From Shimia_B sp038527375 (GTDB lineage: Bacteria; Pseudomonadota; Alphaproteobacteria; Rhodobacterales; Rhodobacteraceae), in assembly GCA_038527375.1 (NCBI GenBank), contig JBCBFU010000002.1:62001-126000 (forward strand): a stretch of DNA of 64,000 nt. Reading direction: 5' to 3'. The position numbers and the translations under genes were made by a program. Positions 63,942 to 64,000 of the stretch are shown piece by piece. Position 1 is the first letter of the stretch, and each line of letters opens with the position of its first letter. A model generated the notes under the pieces. That model was not told the origin of the DNA. It ran no database searches and saw only the letters and a program-made list of their open reading frames with translations.

Positions 63942-64000
63942 GGGGTGCGGATACCTGACGTGTCTTTCCACCGCGTTTTAGCGGTTGGTGCCGAAGGGGG

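Overview
The window is a GC-rich chromosome segment from an alphaproteobacterium, most likely a Rhodobacteraceae member of the Roseobacter group. This rests on gene order and protein character: a tol-pal/tilS/ftsH block, a ctaC-ctaB-ctaG-ctaE cytochrome oxidase operon without subunit I, very short Flp pilins beside a Tad locus, an mtnP/apt pair, and RTX-type proteins. No rRNA, tRNA, CRISPR array, prophage or insertion sequence is visible. The species cannot be fixed from the sequence alone.

Layout. (1) 1-9840: two small genes, then ybgC-tolQRAB-pal-cpoB (envelope constriction and integrity), tilS and ftsH, closed by a clear terminator. (2) 10043-14200: a MOSC protein and one-carbon metabolism (fhs, folD) around an IalB-like secreted protein. 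(3) 14257-17428: an Lhr-type helicase and the PdeM nuclease of the ligase-associated DNA-damage set, without the ligase and exonuclease. (4) 17438-33883: a membrane LytTR regulator, an AAA ATPase, a polytopic membrane protein, and a minus-strand Tad pilus locus (CpaA, two TPR proteins, TadC, TadB, TadA, TadZ, an OmpA lipoprotein, the secretin, CpaB and four Flp-like pilins, two of them identical proteins), then a lytic transglycosylase. (5) 33880-44376, mostly minus strand: a DprE2/DprE1-like pair, a small acetyltransferase, a 3-oxoacid CoA-transferase, a DMT transporter gene broken by two in-frame amber codons, topA, dprA and tldD. (6) 44582-54373, plus strand: the cytochrome c oxidase operon with assembly factors, thrC, an M16 peptidase, an acetyltransferase, an MBL-fold protein and a GlcD-like flavoprotein. 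(7) 54374-56106: a convergent intergenic region with a phased 11-bp repeat and two hairpins, then apt and mtnP for methylthioadenosine salvage. (8) 56333-63941: a SulP transporter, two related RTX-type proteins (the second with an in-frame amber near its apparent 5' end), a flavin reductase-like protein, an acetyltransferase and the nitrogen-PTS enzyme I gene ptsP.

Most of the window is ordinary core genome. The items I would check first are the three in-frame TAG codons in two otherwise open genes, the 11-bp phased repeat at 54413-54467, the near-identical flp duplication with its own terminator, the DprE1/DprE2-like pair in a non-actinobacterium, and the lower-GC membrane gene at 470-901. 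I do not see a clearly new multi-gene system.
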